NCBI GenBank assembly: GCA_018818165.1
Contig: JAHISP010000006.1
Span: forward strand, 1 to 64,000
Source: Bacteroidota bacterium
Lineage (GTDB): Bacteria > Bacteroidota > Ignavibacteria > Ignavibacteriales > Melioribacteraceae
DNA length: 64,000 bases
Direction of reading: 5' to 3'
Shown here: positions 17,865 through 27,319 of the stretch, one piece after another
Layout of the letters: each line of letters begins with the position of its first letter
Position numbering within the stretch: the stretch's first letter is position 1
Translations under genes and position numbers: made by a program
Notes under the pieces: generated by a model
Told to the model about the DNA's origin: nothing
Seen by the model: the letters and a program-made list of their open reading frames with translations, nothing else
Database searches by the model: none

Positions 17865-18734
17865 ATGGCTATTACAGCATTGCAAGTAAAAGAGTTGCGT
17901 GATAAAACAGGCGCTGGAATGATGGATTGCAAAAAAGCTTTAGTAGAATCTGATGGTGATTTAGTTAAAGCTATTGAAAATCTAAGAAAAAAAGGTGCTT
18001 CTGTTGCTGCTAAAAGAGCAGATAGAGATGCTAAAGAAGGTACTGTTTTAACAAAAGTTCTTGATGGTGGTAAAACAGGTATAATTCTTGAAATTAATTG
18101 TGAAACTGATTTTGTTGCAAATAGTGATGATTTTGTAAATTTCTCTAATTTTATCCTTGATGTAGTTGCTACAAATAAGCCATCTAATTTGGATGAATTA
18201 TTAGCCTCTGAGTTAAAAGGTAAAAAAGTTGATATTGAATTGACAAATATTATTGGTAAAATTGGCGAAAAAATTGAAGTTTCTAGATTCAAATTACAAA
18301 CAATAGAAAATGCAACTTTTGTTGATTATATTCATGCTGGTTCAAAGCTTGGTGTCTTGTTGCAAGTTGAAAATACTGCTGGTGTTGATTCTGAAAAAGT
18401 TTTACCTACATTTAAAGATATTGCAATGCAAGCTGCTGCAATGAAACCACTTTATCTTGTTAGAGAGGAAATTCCAACTTCTGTAATTGAAAAAGAAAAA
18501 GAAATTTATAAAGAAGTTCTTCGTAAAGAAGGTAAACCAGAGCAAATGCTAGATAAAATTGCTGATGGAAAAATTAATAAATTCTTTCAAGAAGTTTGCT
18601 TAACAGAGCAAATTTATGTTAAAGATAATTCAAAATCAGTAAAAGATGTTATTGCTGGTTTTAACAAAGAAAATTCTTCAGATGTAAAACTGACAGCTTT
18701 TTATCGATATCACGTGGTTGATGAAAATAAATAA
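17865..18734 (+). CDS. tsf: Translation elongation factor Ts
   Basis: Nucleotide exchange factor for EF-Tu. 289 residues. UBA-like N-terminus AITALQVKELRDKTGAGMMD then CKKALVESDGDL, the core with INCETDFVANSDDF, and the dimerisation part with DIAMQAAAMKPLYL and LTEQIYVKDNSKSVKD. AAGGAATAAT precedes ATG 17865, 30 nt after the rpsB stop. Confidence 0.97.
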   Translation: MAITALQVKELRDKTGAGMMDCKKALVESDGDLVKAIENLRKKGASVAAKRADRDAKEGTVLTKVLDGGKTGIILEINCETDFVANSDDFVNFSNFILDVVATNKPSNLDELLASELKGKKVDIELTNIIGKIGEKIEVSRFKLQTIENATFVDYIHAGSKLGVLLQVENTAGVDSEKVLPTFKDIAMQAAAMKPLYLVREEIPTSVIEKEKEIYKEVLRKEGKPEQMLDKIADGKINKFFQEVCLTEQIYVKDNSKSVKDVIAGFNKENSSDVKLTAFYRYHVVDENK

Positions 18735-18747
18735 ATAGAATTTCACG

Positions 18748-18780
18748 AAGGTCTTAATTTTTATTAAGACCTTTTTTTTT
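18748..18780 (+). terminator. Rho-independent terminator of rpsB-tsf
   Basis: Perfect arms AAGGTCTTAAT and ATTAAGACCTT with loop TTTT and a following T run. Confidence 0.93.
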
Positions 18781-18797
18781 ATTATATTTGGAACATT

Positions 18798-19517
18798 ATG
18801 ACAACAGAATTAAAATACAAAAGAGTTTTATTAAAACTAAGTGGCGAATCCCTAATGGGAGAAAAGGGTCAAGGTATTGATCCTAAAATGTTAGAGTATT
18901 TTGCTGGTGAAGTAAAAAAAATTCAAAATATTGGTGTTGAAGTTTGCATTGTTATTGGTGGTGGTAATATTTATAGAGGCTTAAATGCTGTTGAACAGGG
19001 AATTGATAGAGTTGCAGGTGACCAAATGGGAATGTTGGCAACAGTAATTAATTCAATTGCCTTGCAAAATGCATTTGAAATTCGCGGAATGTATACACGC
19101 TTAATGACTGCAATTCATATGCAAGAAATAGCTGAACCATATATTAGACGTAGAGCAATGCGTCATTTGGAAAAAGGTAGAATAGTTATTTTTGGTGCTG
19201 GAACTGGTCACCCATATTTTAGTACAGATACAGCAGCTGCACTACGAGCTGTAGAAATTGAAGCTGATGCTGTTTTTAAGGGAACAAGAGTTGATGGTAT
19301 TTTTGATTCTGATCCTGAAAAAAATCCTGAAGCTAAAAAATATGATTCAATAACCTACAAAGATGTTATGACAAAAGGTTTAAGAGTTATGGATATGACA
19401 GCAATATCTTTATGTCAAGAAAACGACTTACCAATAGTTGTTTTTAATATGAACAAAGAAAATAATTTGCTGGAATTAGTTTCTGGTAAAAAAGTAGGGA
19501 CTAAAGTAACACATTAG
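18798..19517 (+). CDS. pyrH: Uridylate kinase
   Basis: Phosphorylates UMP to UDP with ATP, first kinase step toward UTP and CTP. 239 residues, amino-acid kinase fold: [54 protein letters not shown], and [21 protein letters not shown] -7-like element TATATTTG (18783-18790) ends 7 nt before ATG 18798, so the mRNA could be leaderless or have a very short 5' end. GGA in the same stretch could act as a weak ribosome binding site. Followed by frr, the usual order. Confidence 0.96.
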   Translation: MTTELKYKRVLLKLSGESLMGEKGQGIDPKMLEYFAGEVKKIQNIGVEVCIVIGGGNIYRGLNAVEQGIDRVAGDQMGMLATVINSIALQNAFEIRGMYTRLMTAIHMQEIAEPYIRRRAMRHLEKGRIVIFGAGTGHPYFSTDTAAALRAVEIEADAVFKGTRVDGIFDSDPEKNPEAKKYDSITYKDVMTKGLRVMDMTAISLCQENDLPIVVFNMNKENNLLELVSGKKVGTKVTH

Positions 19518-19546
19518 AATTTTTAAATATATTATGAGGTCACATA

Positions 19547-20101
19547 ATGGATGAAATAATTAGAGAAGCAAAGGATAAGATGGATAAAACCATTGAAGCC
19601 TTTAGGCAAGAAATTACAAAAGTTAGAACTGGTAAAGCTACTACAGCTCTTTTAGATGGAATAAAAGTTGACTATTATGGTACACTTACACCTCTTAACC
19701 AAGTAGGTAATGTTTCAGTTTTAGATGCCCATACGTTATCCATAACACCTTGGGATAAAAATATGGTTTCAGTTATTCAAAAAGCAATATTAATTGCAGA
19801 TTTAGGTTATAATCCTCTAAATGATGGAACTAATATTAAAATACCAATTCCTCAATTAACAGAGGAAAGAAGAAAAAATTTAGGCAAATTAGCTAAGAAA
19901 TTTGGTGAAGAAGCTAAAATTGCCTTAAGGAACATTAGACGTGATGCAAACGATAAACTTAAAAAATTGGAAGTCGCAAAAGAGATTTCTGAAGATTTAA
20001 GACACGATGGCGAGATGGATGTTCAAAAAGTTACAGATAATCACTCCAAAACCATTGATGAGATGGTAGCTCATAAAGAAAAAGAGATAATGGAAATTTA
20101 A
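19547..20101 (+). CDS. frr: Ribosome recycling factor
   Basis: Splits post-termination ribosomes with EF-G. 184 residues, standard length. Characteristic segments: MDKTIEAFRQEITKVRTGKA, LLDGIKVDYYGTLTPLNQVG, ISEDLRHDGEMDVQKVTDN. ATGAGGTCACATA precedes the start. Co-transcribed with pyrH (29-nt gap) and closed by the terminator at 20113. Confidence 0.97.
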   Translation: MDEIIREAKDKMDKTIEAFRQEITKVRTGKATTALLDGIKVDYYGTLTPLNQVGNVSVLDAHTLSITPWDKNMVSVIQKAILIADLGYNPLNDGTNIKIPIPQLTEERRKNLGKLAKKFGEEAKIALRNIRRDANDKLKKLEVAKEISEDLRHDGEMDVQKVTDNHSKTIDEMVAHKEKEIMEI

Positions 20102-20112
20102 TTGAAAACAAT

Positions 20113-20139
20113 AAAAAGCCGACTAACAGTCGGTTTTTT
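20113..20139 (+). terminator. Rho-independent terminator of pyrH-frr
   Basis: AAAAAGCCGACT and AGTCGGTTTTTT arms (one G-T pair) with loop AAC, the T run included in the 3' arm. Confidence 0.88.
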
Positions 20140-20324
20140 ACTTATCTAGAAATTAAAAAGACAATTAACAAAATATCTTATCCGCAAATCACAATTCATT
20201 AATATTTGAATCAAAAACTGTTTTAGCTACTAAAATATCCTTTAATCTTATTGAATTTGCTTTGTTTATGCTCAAAATTTTGCAATTTTAAACTAATTGA
20301 TTTTCAAAAATTAGGAGACAAATT

Positions 20325-22574
20325 ATGAGCGTTTCGAAAGAAGAAGCATTAAGGTATCATAGCGAAGGCAGAAAAGGGAAAATTGAAGTTATTGCTACAA
20401 AACCATGTTTTACGGCAAGAGAATTAGCCCTTGCTTATACACCAGGTGTAGCTGAACCATGCCTTGAAATTGAAAAAGATGAATCAAAAGTATATGAATA
20501 TACTGCAAAAGGCAATCTTGTTGCGGTTGTTTCTAATGGAACAGCAGTTCTTGGACTTGGTAATATAGGGGCAGCTGCTGGTAAACCAGTAATGGAAGGA
20601 AAAGGTGTTTTATTTAAGAGATTTGCTGATATAGATGTTTTTGATATTGAATTGAATACAGAAGATCCTAAAGAAATAATTAGAGCCGTACAACTTTTAG
20701 AGCCAACTTTTGGTGGAATTAATCTTGAAGATATTAAAGCACCAGAATGCTTTGAAATAGAGCAAGAATTAATTAAAACGATGAATATTCCAGTATTTCA
20801 CGATGATCAACATGGAACTGCAATCATTTCATGCGCAGCTTTAATTAATGCTGCAGAAATAGCTGGTAAAAAGCTTGAGGAAATGCGATTAGTTGTAGTT
20901 GGTGCTGGTGCAGCGGGAATTGCTTGTAGTAACCTGTATATAACTGCTGGAGTGAAAAGAGAAAACATTGCAATGTTTGATACAAAAGGTCATATTCATA
21001 AAGGTAGAACAGATTTAAATAAATATAAAGAAGCATTTGCAAACGAAATTGCTTTTTACTCAATAGAAGAAGCTTTAAATGGAGCGGATGCATTTCTTGG
21101 ACTTTCAAAAGGTGGATTGCTTAAAAAACATATGGTTGCTGGAATGGCAAATACTCCTATCATAATGGCAATGGCAAATCCTAATCCAGAAATTACATAT
21201 ACAGATGCATTAGAAGCACGTAGCGACGTAATTATGGCAACTGGAAGAAGCGATTATCCAAATCAAGTTAATAACGTACTTGGATTCCCGTTCATTTTTA
21301 GAGGTGCGTTGGATGTTAAAGCAACGGCAATTACAGAAGAAATGAAAATGGCTGCTGTAAAAGCGTTGGCAGATTTGGCTAAAGAAGAAGTTCCAGATAT
21401 TGTTAAAAGAGCTTATAAAGGAGAAGACTTTTCATTTGGTCGCGAATATATAATTCCTAAACCTTTTGACCCTCGTGTACTTTGGAAAGTTGCTCCTGCT
21501 ATTGCAAAAGCAGCAATTGATGGTGGTGTTGCACGTAAAATAATTACAGATTGGCACGCTTATGAAGAGGAATTAAAAGAGAGATTAGGTTTTTCTCAAG
21601 AAATTATTCGACTAATGTCACACAAAGCTAAAGAAAATCCTAAAAGAATTGTTTATCCTGAAGGCGAAAACGAAAGTATTATTAGAGCGGCAAATGCTGT
21701 AGCATTAGAAGGAATAGGTTTCCCTGTGCTTCTTGGAAGGAAAGATTTTATTGAGAACAAAATATCAGAATTGGGATTTGATTACACAAAATTTGAAATA
21801 CATGATTTGAGAAGTTCCTCAAAAGCTAAGAAGTATGCAGAAAAGTTTTACGAAAAAAGGAAAAGAAAAGGAGTTACTCTAGATATTGCGGAAAAACTTA
21901 TGCATCGCCGTCCAAATTATTTTGGCTCAATGATGGTTGAAACTGGAGAAGCAGATGCCTTAATTAGTGGTGTAAGTGCATTTTATCCAGAAACAATAAA
22001 GCCAGCTTTAGAGTGTATTGGAGTTAAAGAAGGTATCAACAAAGTTTCGGGAATGCACGTTGTAATTTTAAAAGGTAAAGTGTTTTTCTTAGCTGATACT
22101 TCTGTAAATATAAATCCAACAGCAGAGGAAATTGCCGAAATAGCTATCCTTGCTGCAGATACTGTAAAAGAATTTGATATTACACCTTCGGTTGCAATGC
22201 TTTCATTTAGTGAATTTGGAAGTGTTACTGATGAGGAATCTATTAAAATGCGAAAAGCTACAGTAATTGTAAACAATTTACGTCCAGATATTAACTGCGA
22301 TGGCGAAATGCAAGCAGATACTGCAGTTGATTTTGATGTCTTATCTCAAGAGTATCCTTTTACTAAGCTTCAAAGCCGTGCAAATGTTCTAATATTTCCA
22401 AATCTTTCTTCTGGAAATATTCTTTACAAGTTGTTGGATAAATTAGCATCCGCTGCTGTTATTGGACCAATTATGCTTGGAATGAATAAATCTGTTCATT
22501 TACTTCAACGTAATGCAAGTGTTGATGATATTATTAATATGTCGTCAATTGCTGTGGTTGATGCTGCTTATTAA
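20325..22574 (+). CDS. maeB: NADP-dependent malic enzyme fused to phosphate acetyltransferase domain
   Basis: Oxidative decarboxylation of malate to pyruvate. 749 residues, the MaeB architecture. Residues 1-430 are malic enzyme ([59 protein letters not shown], nucleotide-binding [16 protein letters not shown]). Residues 430-749 are a phosphotransacetylase-like domain ([38 protein letters not shown]). In MaeB the second domain is usually regulatory, binding acetyl-CoA, and not catalytic. GGAGACAAATT precedes ATG 20325. Single-gene unit with its own terminator. Confidence 0.95.
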   Translation: MSVSKEEALRYHSEGRKGKIEVIATKPCFTARELALAYTPGVAEPCLEIEKDESKVYEYTAKGNLVAVVSNGTAVLGLGNIGAAAGKPVMEGKGVLFKRFADIDVFDIELNTEDPKEIIRAVQLLEPTFGGINLEDIKAPECFEIEQELIKTMNIPVFHDDQHGTAIISCAALINAAEIAGKKLEEMRLVVVGAGAAGIACSNLYITAGVKRENIAMFDTKGHIHKGRTDLNKYKEAFANEIAFYSIEEALNGADAFLGLSKGGLLKKHMVAGMANTPIIMAMANPNPEITYTDALEARSDVIMATGRSDYPNQVNNVLGFPFIFRGALDVKATAITEEMKMAAVKALADLAKEEVPDIVKRAYKGEDFSFGREYIIPKPFDPRVLWKVAPAIAKAAIDGGVARKIITDWHAYEEELKERLGFSQEIIRLMSHKAKENPKRIVYPEGENESIIRAANAVALEGIGFPVLLGRKDFIENKISELGFDYTKFEIHDLRSSSKAKKYAEKFYEKRKRKGVTLDIAEKLMHRRPNYFGSMMVETGEADALISGVSAFYPETIKPALECIGVKEGINKVSGMHVVILKGKVFFLADTSVNINPTAEEIAEIAILAADTVKEFDITPSVAMLSFSEFGSVTDEESIKMRKATVIVNNLRPDINCDGEMQADTAVDFDVLSQEYPFTKLQSRANVLIFPNLSSGNILYKLLDKLASAAVIGPIMLGMNKSVHLLQRNASVDDIINMSSIAVVDAAY

Positions 22575-22598
22575 AAATCTATTGATTTCTAATTTATT

Positions 22599-22634
22599 AA
22601 AACCCAATTACATTTTTTGTGATTGGGTTTTTTG
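22599..22634. terminator. Bidirectional terminator between maeB and convergent outer-membrane genes
   Basis: Arms AAAACCCAATTAC and GTGATTGGGTTTT with a T-rich loop. A T run follows on the plus strand and an A run precedes it, so it can serve both converging genes. Confidence 0.88.
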
Positions 22635-23294
22635 TTAAAATATGAATTGTAAACCAATACCAAAATTGAAAGCGTCTATTATTTGTTTATCTGAATGTTC
22701 TGTTAAATCCAACAAACCTTCCGGATTATCTTGATATTCATCGTACTCAAGTGTAAATACACGATGTTGATACTCTACTTCAAAAAGAATATTAAAAAAG
22801 CCTTTAGTTACTATTTTCATTCCTATTGAAAGTGATAATTCATATTCATCTTTTGAATAAAAATCATAGAGACCAGGCTTCATAATATTGTTAAATTCAC
22901 CATTAAGAAAAAAAAAGGATTTTGAATCAAGATATTTTTCAACCATTAATCCAATAAATGGAACATATGTTGAATCAAAAACATTATAAGTGTAAAATAA
23001 GCTGGCACCAACGTAGGATTTCGTAATATCTATTACATCAACGTGATAGTAGTCAGGAATGTCAAATTTGAAATTCACTTTTGGTTTGGAAGCAGAAATG
23101 CCCAACGTTGGCCCAAATTCAAAATTATTATCATACAATGAGAAAAATCCTTGAATTGAATAGTCAGAATATGAATAATAACTATTTCCAAGATTTGTGA
23201 TATATTTGGCAGTTATTCCAGAAGCTTGTGCAAAAATATTGCTCACCAATACAAGAATTAATACAAATAGAATTAAACTTTTATTAAAACACAT
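22635..23294 (-). CDS. Putative outer-membrane beta-barrel protein, tandem paralogue 2
   Basis: 219 residues with a signal peptide (LILFVLILVLVSNIFAQ) and alternating-hydrophobic strands ending GIGLQFIF, a C-terminal aromatic typical of outer-membrane barrels. It is a paralogue of the upstream gene at 23284-23931: both have a Y-S-Y-(x)-S-I-x-G-x-F-S segment, FExEYQHRxxxLEYDEY near residue 170, and an NFGxGLQ(F/Y) end. The two overlap by 11 nt and form an operon with this gene second. Function unknown; a small 8- or 10-strand barrel is likely. Confidence 0.8.
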   Translation of the reverse strand: MCFNKSLILFVLILVLVSNIFAQASGITAKYITNLGNSYYSYSDYSIQGFFSLYDNNFEFGPTLGISASKPKVNFKFDIPDYYHVDVIDITKSYVGASLFYTYNVFDSTYVPFIGLMVEKYLDSKSFFFLNGEFNNIMKPGLYDFYSKDEYELSLSIGMKIVTKGFFNILFEVEYQHRVFTLEYDEYQDNPEGLLDLTEHSDKQIIDAFNFGIGLQFIF

Positions 23295-23931
23295 ATTGCA
23301 AACCTACACCAAAGTTAAGAGATGCAATATGCATTAATAGTGAGGAACTATGTATCTTTTTACTCATCCCGTATTCATCATATTCAAGATTTAGCCAGCG
23401 GTGCTGATATTCTAATTCAAATGTAACTCTAAAATTATTTTTCCTAATCTTAAAGCCACCAAGCATTGCAAAAGAATAGTCATTGCTTGTTTTATAGTTA
23501 TATAAACCAGGATTGATAATTGCTTTGTTTTTTGATTCATCAATAATAGAATCGATTAAGATATTTCCCCTCACTCCAATAAAAGGAGAATAAGTTGCTT
23601 TGCATGGGGAAAAATAAATAGCTCCTCCAAAGTGATTTTTCAAAATATTAGCTTCATCTGAGAATGAATATTCTGGAACTGTAGAAGCAAAAGGAATTTC
23701 TGAATAAGAGAATCCAAAATTGGGTCCAATTTCAATCATATCATCCCAAATAGAAAAAAGTCCTTCAATTGAAAATGCATGGTAAGACCAGTATGTTAAT
23801 TCATTAACTAAGGGGTCATTATTTATTTGTGTAGAATATTTAGCCGAAAGAATAAAATCTTTTGCTCTAATATTTGAGTTAATTATTACAAGAATAATAC
23901 AAAATAAGAATTTTATCATTTCTTTTGCCAT
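23284..23931 (-). CDS. Putative outer-membrane beta-barrel protein, tandem paralogue 1
   Basis: 215 residues. N-terminal signal peptide (MIKFLFCIILVIINSNIRA, with M at residue 5 as a possible alternative start), FELEYQHRWLNLEYDEYG near residue 170 and the closing NFGVGLQYVF. It is the first gene of a two-gene unit with its paralogue. Similarity spread over the full length, with unequal residues everywhere, suggests an old tandem duplication. No ligand or function can be assigned. Confidence 0.8.
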   Translation of the reverse strand: MAKEMIKFLFCIILVIINSNIRAKDFILSAKYSTQINNDPLVNELTYWSYHAFSIEGLFSIWDDMIEIGPNFGFSYSEIPFASTVPEYSFSDEANILKNHFGGAIYFSPCKATYSPFIGVRGNILIDSIIDESKNKAIINPGLYNYKTSNDYSFAMLGGFKIRKNNFRVTFELEYQHRWLNLEYDEYGMSKKIHSSSLLMHIASLNFGVGLQYVF

Positions 23932-24040
23932 TATGATTTGTTTTTAATGTTGGTTCAAAACTAATGAAAAGAAAAATAAAGTAATATGATAAAAATAGTA
24001 ATATCAAATCATTATCTTTACAATAACAAAAAGAAAACTT

Positions 24041-24946
24041 ATGAAAACAAAATCTGGATATGTTGCAATAATTGGAAAGCCAAATGTTGGCAAATCGACC
24101 TTGATGAACAGCATTCTTGGCGAAAAAATTTCGATAGTTACAAATAAACCACAGACTACTCGTAAACGTGTTCTAGGTATTTTATCTGACGAAAAATATC
24201 AAATTATTTTTCTGGACACACCTGGAATTTTAGATCCAAATTATTTGCTTCAGAAAAAATTTATGGAGTATGTTCAAAATTCGGTGAATAATGCAGATGT
24301 TTTAGTTGTTCTTGTTGACGTAGTAAACGATAAAGATGGAAGAAATACACTTGAAGATAAAATAGTAAAGCAGATTTTAGACAAACAAAAGAAACCCAAA
24401 ATATTAATTCTGAACAAAATTGATAAATCAAACGAAGAAATTGTAAATAGATTAGTAGAAAAATTTGAAAAATTGAATTATTTCCAAAAAATTATTCCTA
24501 TTTCAGCATTGTTAAAATTTAGTGTACCAGAAGTTGTAAATGCAATTGTTGAACTTCTTCCAATTGGACCAAAGTATTATCCCGACGATCAGCTTACAGA
24601 TGAGCACGAGCGATTTTTCGTTTCCGAAATTATTCGCGAAAAAATATTTGAAATATATAAAGAGGAAATTCCTTTTAGTACTGAAGTTTTAATTGAAGAA
24701 TTTAGCGAAAATGAAGGACGTAAAGATTTTATTTCAGCAAGTATTGTTGTTGAGCGGGAAACTCAAAAACCAATTATTATTGGCAAAAAAGGGGAAGCCA
24801 TAAAAAGAGTTGGTAAATATGCTCGCGAAGCAATTGAAGTTTTGTTAGGTAGACCAGTTTTTTTGGAATTGCGAGTTAAAGTCCGCCCAAAATGGAGAAG
24901 CGACGAAAGACTTTTAAACTCATTTGGATATAATGATAATGAATAA
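24041..24946 (+). CDS. era: GTPase Era
   Basis: Ribosome-assembly GTPase acting on the 30S subunit and 16S rRNA 3' end. 301 residues. G1 GKPNVGKSTLMNSIL, G2 region NKPQTTRKRVLGI, G3 DTPGI, G4 NKID, then a C-terminal KH domain with ETQKPIIIGKKGEAIKRVGK. Its last 8-14 bases overlap the start of the following transporter gene, indicating translational coupling. Confidence 0.97.
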   Translation: MKTKSGYVAIIGKPNVGKSTLMNSILGEKISIVTNKPQTTRKRVLGILSDEKYQIIFLDTPGILDPNYLLQKKFMEYVQNSVNNADVLVVLVDVVNDKDGRNTLEDKIVKQILDKQKKPKILILNKIDKSNEEIVNRLVEKFEKLNYFQKIIPISALLKFSVPEVVNAIVELLPIGPKYYPDDQLTDEHERFFVSEIIREKIFEIYKEEIPFSTEVLIEEFSENEGRKDFISASIVVERETQKPIIIGKKGEAIKRVGKYAREAIEVLLGRPVFLELRVKVRPKWRSDERLLNSFGYNDNE

Positions 24947-25871
24947 CTCCTTTTATGGTCGCTATAAAGGTGAAGTTAATCTACTTATTGTAACTTTACT
25001 TTGGAGCGCAACATTTGTTATTGTTAAAGGTTCTCTAGAAGATATTTCGTCTATGTTGTTTATTGGACTTCGTTTTCTTATTGCTGGCTTAATTCTTTTA
25101 CCAATTGTAATTAGACAAAAACTTGATTGGAAAAATTCAAAATTACTTCCGCCAATATTTTTGGGCGTTTTGCTATTTCTTGGATTTGCTACACAAACCG
25201 TTGGACTTAAACATACATCTGCGACTAAATCAGCATTTTTAACTGGGTCGGCGGTTGCTATTATTCCTTTTCTACAGCTAATTATTGAAAAAAAGAAGCC
25301 CAAAACTGGTCCTTTAATTGGCGTTGCAGTCGTTTTAATAGGAATTCTTTTTCTCTCTGGAGGAAATTCTATTGTTACTTTGCTAACAGATATTGTAACT
25401 AATTTTAATTTTGGTGATTTCCTTACTCTTATCTGTGCAGTGTTTTTTGCACTTTATGTTGTTTATCTCGATATGCTTTCAGCCAAATATATTTTTTGGA
25501 TGCTTCTAATTATTCAAATTGGAGTTTCAGCAATTTTATCATTTTCAACTGCAATAATTTTTGATTTTATAAATTATGAGTCACTAAGAGTTGAGTTAAC
25601 AACTCAACTAAGTTTTGGAATTATTTATACTTCAATTTTTGCAACACTTTTCACAACCACTTTGCAAACAAAATATCAAAAATTAGTTTCACCAACCAAA
25701 GCTGGAATTGTATATTCGTTTGAGCCAATATTTGCTGCCATAATAGCATTTGTGTTTCTAAGTGAACGAATATCTCCATTTGGTTTGCTTGGGGCAATTC
25801 TTATTTTTGTAGGACTAATCATATCAGAAACTTACGATGGAATTTTTAAATCATTACGGAAATCTGATTAA
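24933..25871 (+). CDS. DMT-superfamily (EamA) transporter
   Basis: About 312 residues with ten predicted membrane helices in two EamA repeats. The first starts VNLLIVTLLWSATFVIVKGS; the second has the FEPIFAAIIAFVFLSERI motif typical of drug/metabolite exporters. Possible starts are TTG 24924, ATG 24933 and ATG 24939; all overlap the era stop at 24946. ATG 24933 lies 4 nt after GGA and ATG 24939 lies 10 nt after it, so the choice is open. Substrate unknown; relatives export amino acids or metabolites. Confidence 0.88.
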   Translation: MIMNNSFYGRYKGEVNLLIVTLLWSATFVIVKGSLEDISSMLFIGLRFLIAGLILLPIVIRQKLDWKNSKLLPPIFLGVLLFLGFATQTVGLKHTSATKSAFLTGSAVAIIPFLQLIIEKKKPKTGPLIGVAVVLIGILFLSGGNSIVTLLTDIVTNFNFGDFLTLICAVFFALYVVYLDMLSAKYIFWMLLIIQIGVSAILSFSTAIIFDFINYESLRVELTTQLSFGIIYTSIFATLFTTTLQTKYQKLVSPTKAGIVYSFEPIFAAIIAFVFLSERISPFGLLGAILIFVGLIISETYDGIFKSLRKSD

Positions 25872-25945
25872 TCTATCCAATCTATGTGTAATTTTTCATA
25901 TTAATAACTAACTTTGACAACATCAATTATAATTATTTCTAATAA

Positions 25946-26230
25946 ATGTCTAATAATTTTGTAAAAGCTGAGATAACGGTTTCGGGATTAGTTCAGGGTG
26001 TTGGATTTAGATATTTTGTTTATTCTAAAGCACAAAATCTTGGTTTAACTGGATATACAAAAAATATGTTTTCTGGTGAAGTTTACACGGTTGTTGAAGG
26101 TGAAAAGTATTTAGTGGATGAATTGATTGATTATATAAAAATTGGACCAAGCCGCTCGCATGTAAGAAAGCATTCGGTTAATTGGCTTGAATATAAAAAT
26201 GAATTTAACTTATTTGAGATAAAATATTGA
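25946..26230 (+). CDS. acyP: Acylphosphatase
   Basis: Hydrolyses carboxyl-phosphate bonds in small acyl phosphates. 94 residues, the family size. Signature GLVQGVGFRYFVYSKA with the catalytic Arg, then GLTGYTKNMFSGEVYTVVEG with the catalytic Asn. The stop overlaps the TTG start of ispF (TTGA). Confidence 0.93.
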   Translation: MSNNFVKAEITVSGLVQGVGFRYFVYSKAQNLGLTGYTKNMFSGEVYTVVEGEKYLVDELIDYIKIGPSRSHVRKHSVNWLEYKNEFNLFEIKY

Positions 26231-26712
26231 AATTAGATTATAGAATTGGTTTTGGTTACGATGTGCATCAATTTGCAGATGATAGAAAATTTATGCTTGG
26301 CGGAATTGAAATTCCATTTGAACGTGGATTAAAAGGGCATTCAGATGCCGATGCTTTATTGCATTCCATTTGTGATGCAATGCTTGGCTCATTGGCACTT
26401 GGCGATATTGGCAAACACTTTCCTGATACTGATCCAAAGTACAAAGGTATTTCTAGCAAAATACTTTTAACTGAAGTAAATAATTTGGTTGAAAGTGAAG
26501 GTTACAAACTCGGCAATCTTGATTCCACAATTGTATTGCAACGTCCTAAAATAGCCACACATATTGAAAGCATTAGAAAAATGATTGCCTCCATTCTTTT
26601 TTGTGATATAAACCAAATTTCTGTTAAAGCTACTACATCAGAATGGATGGGATTTGTGGGCGAAGAGAAGGGGATTAAAGTTATTTCAACAGTAATAATG
26701 GTAAAAAAATAA
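26227..26712 (+). CDS. ispF: 2-C-methyl-D-erythritol 2,4-cyclodiphosphate synthase
   Basis: Fifth step of the MEP isoprenoid pathway: cyclises CDP-methylerythritol 2-phosphate and releases CMP. 161 residues. Zinc motif GYDVHQF (Asp, His), GHSDADALLHSICDAMLGSL, and the C-terminal SVKATTSEWMGFVGEEKGI. Starts at TTG 26227, overlapping the acyP stop as TTGA; no ATG is available upstream in frame. ispD is not adjacent. Confidence 0.96.
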   Translation: MKLDYRIGFGYDVHQFADDRKFMLGGIEIPFERGLKGHSDADALLHSICDAMLGSLALGDIGKHFPDTDPKYKGISSKILLTEVNNLVESEGYKLGNLDSTIVLQRPKIATHIESIRKMIASILFCDINQISVKATTSEWMGFVGEEKGIKVISTVIMVKK

Positions 26713-26713
26713 T

Positions 26714-27319
26714 ATGTTAGAAAGCACACTTCTTTTCATGAGTCATCTAGACCCAATTCTTATATATTTGATATTATTTCTTTTTGCGTTTACAGAAAAT
26801 ATATTTCCACCCTCACCAAGTGATGTTGTTGTGGTTGTTGGAGCTTCTTTAATTGCCACAACTACATTGGAATTTATTCCGGTTTTATTAATTACTAGTT
26901 TTGGAAGTTCATTAGGTTTTATGCTAATGTATTTAGTTGGGAAACTTTTTGGTGAAAAAATTATTCGTTCTGGCAAATTGAAATTTATAACTCAAGAAGG
27001 ATTAAGTAATACTGATATTTGGTTTAATAAATGGGGATATAAATTAATAGTGGCTAATAGATTTTTGCCAGGAACCCGCTCAGTTATTAGCTTTTTTGCT
27101 GGTGTATATGAACTTGAGTTAATTAAAACTTTTGTGTTTTCAACAATATCTGCGTTTGCGTGGAACGTACTAATTATTGAAGTTGGAATGTTTTTAGGTA
27201 ACAATGTAGAATCAATTGATTACTATCTTTCAACATATTCTCTTATTGGGTCTATAATTGCAGCTGTTGTAATTTTATATTTTGCATTAAAATATTACTT
27301 AAAAAGGAAACGAAATTGA
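26714..27319 (+). CDS. DedA/VTT-family membrane protein
   Basis: 201 residues with four to five hydrophobic segments. DedA features: FTENIFPPSPSDVVVVVGAS near the start, the FGxSLGFMLMYLVGKLFGE segment, and ANRFLPGTRSVISFFAGVY with the conserved Arg. DedA-family proteins are flippases for undecaprenyl phosphate or phospholipid, or act in membrane homeostasis. Begins 1 nt after ispF and ends by overlapping the lnt start (TTGA). Confidence 0.9.
   Translation: MLESTLLFMSHLDPILIYLILFLFAFTENIFPPSPSDVVVVVGASLIATTTLEFIPVLLITSFGSSLGFMLMYLVGKLFGEKIIRSGKLKFITQEGLSNTDIWFNKWGYKLIVANRFLPGTRSVISFFAGVYELELIKTFVFSTISAFAWNVLIIEVGMFLGNNVESIDYYLSTYSLIGSIIAAVVILYFALKYYLKRKRN

Noticed and set aside
17576-18292. 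238-codon minus-strand ORF opposite rpsB/tsf
   Set aside because: Shadow of two certain genes; low-complexity Ser/Thr-rich product caused by codon bias of the opposite strand.
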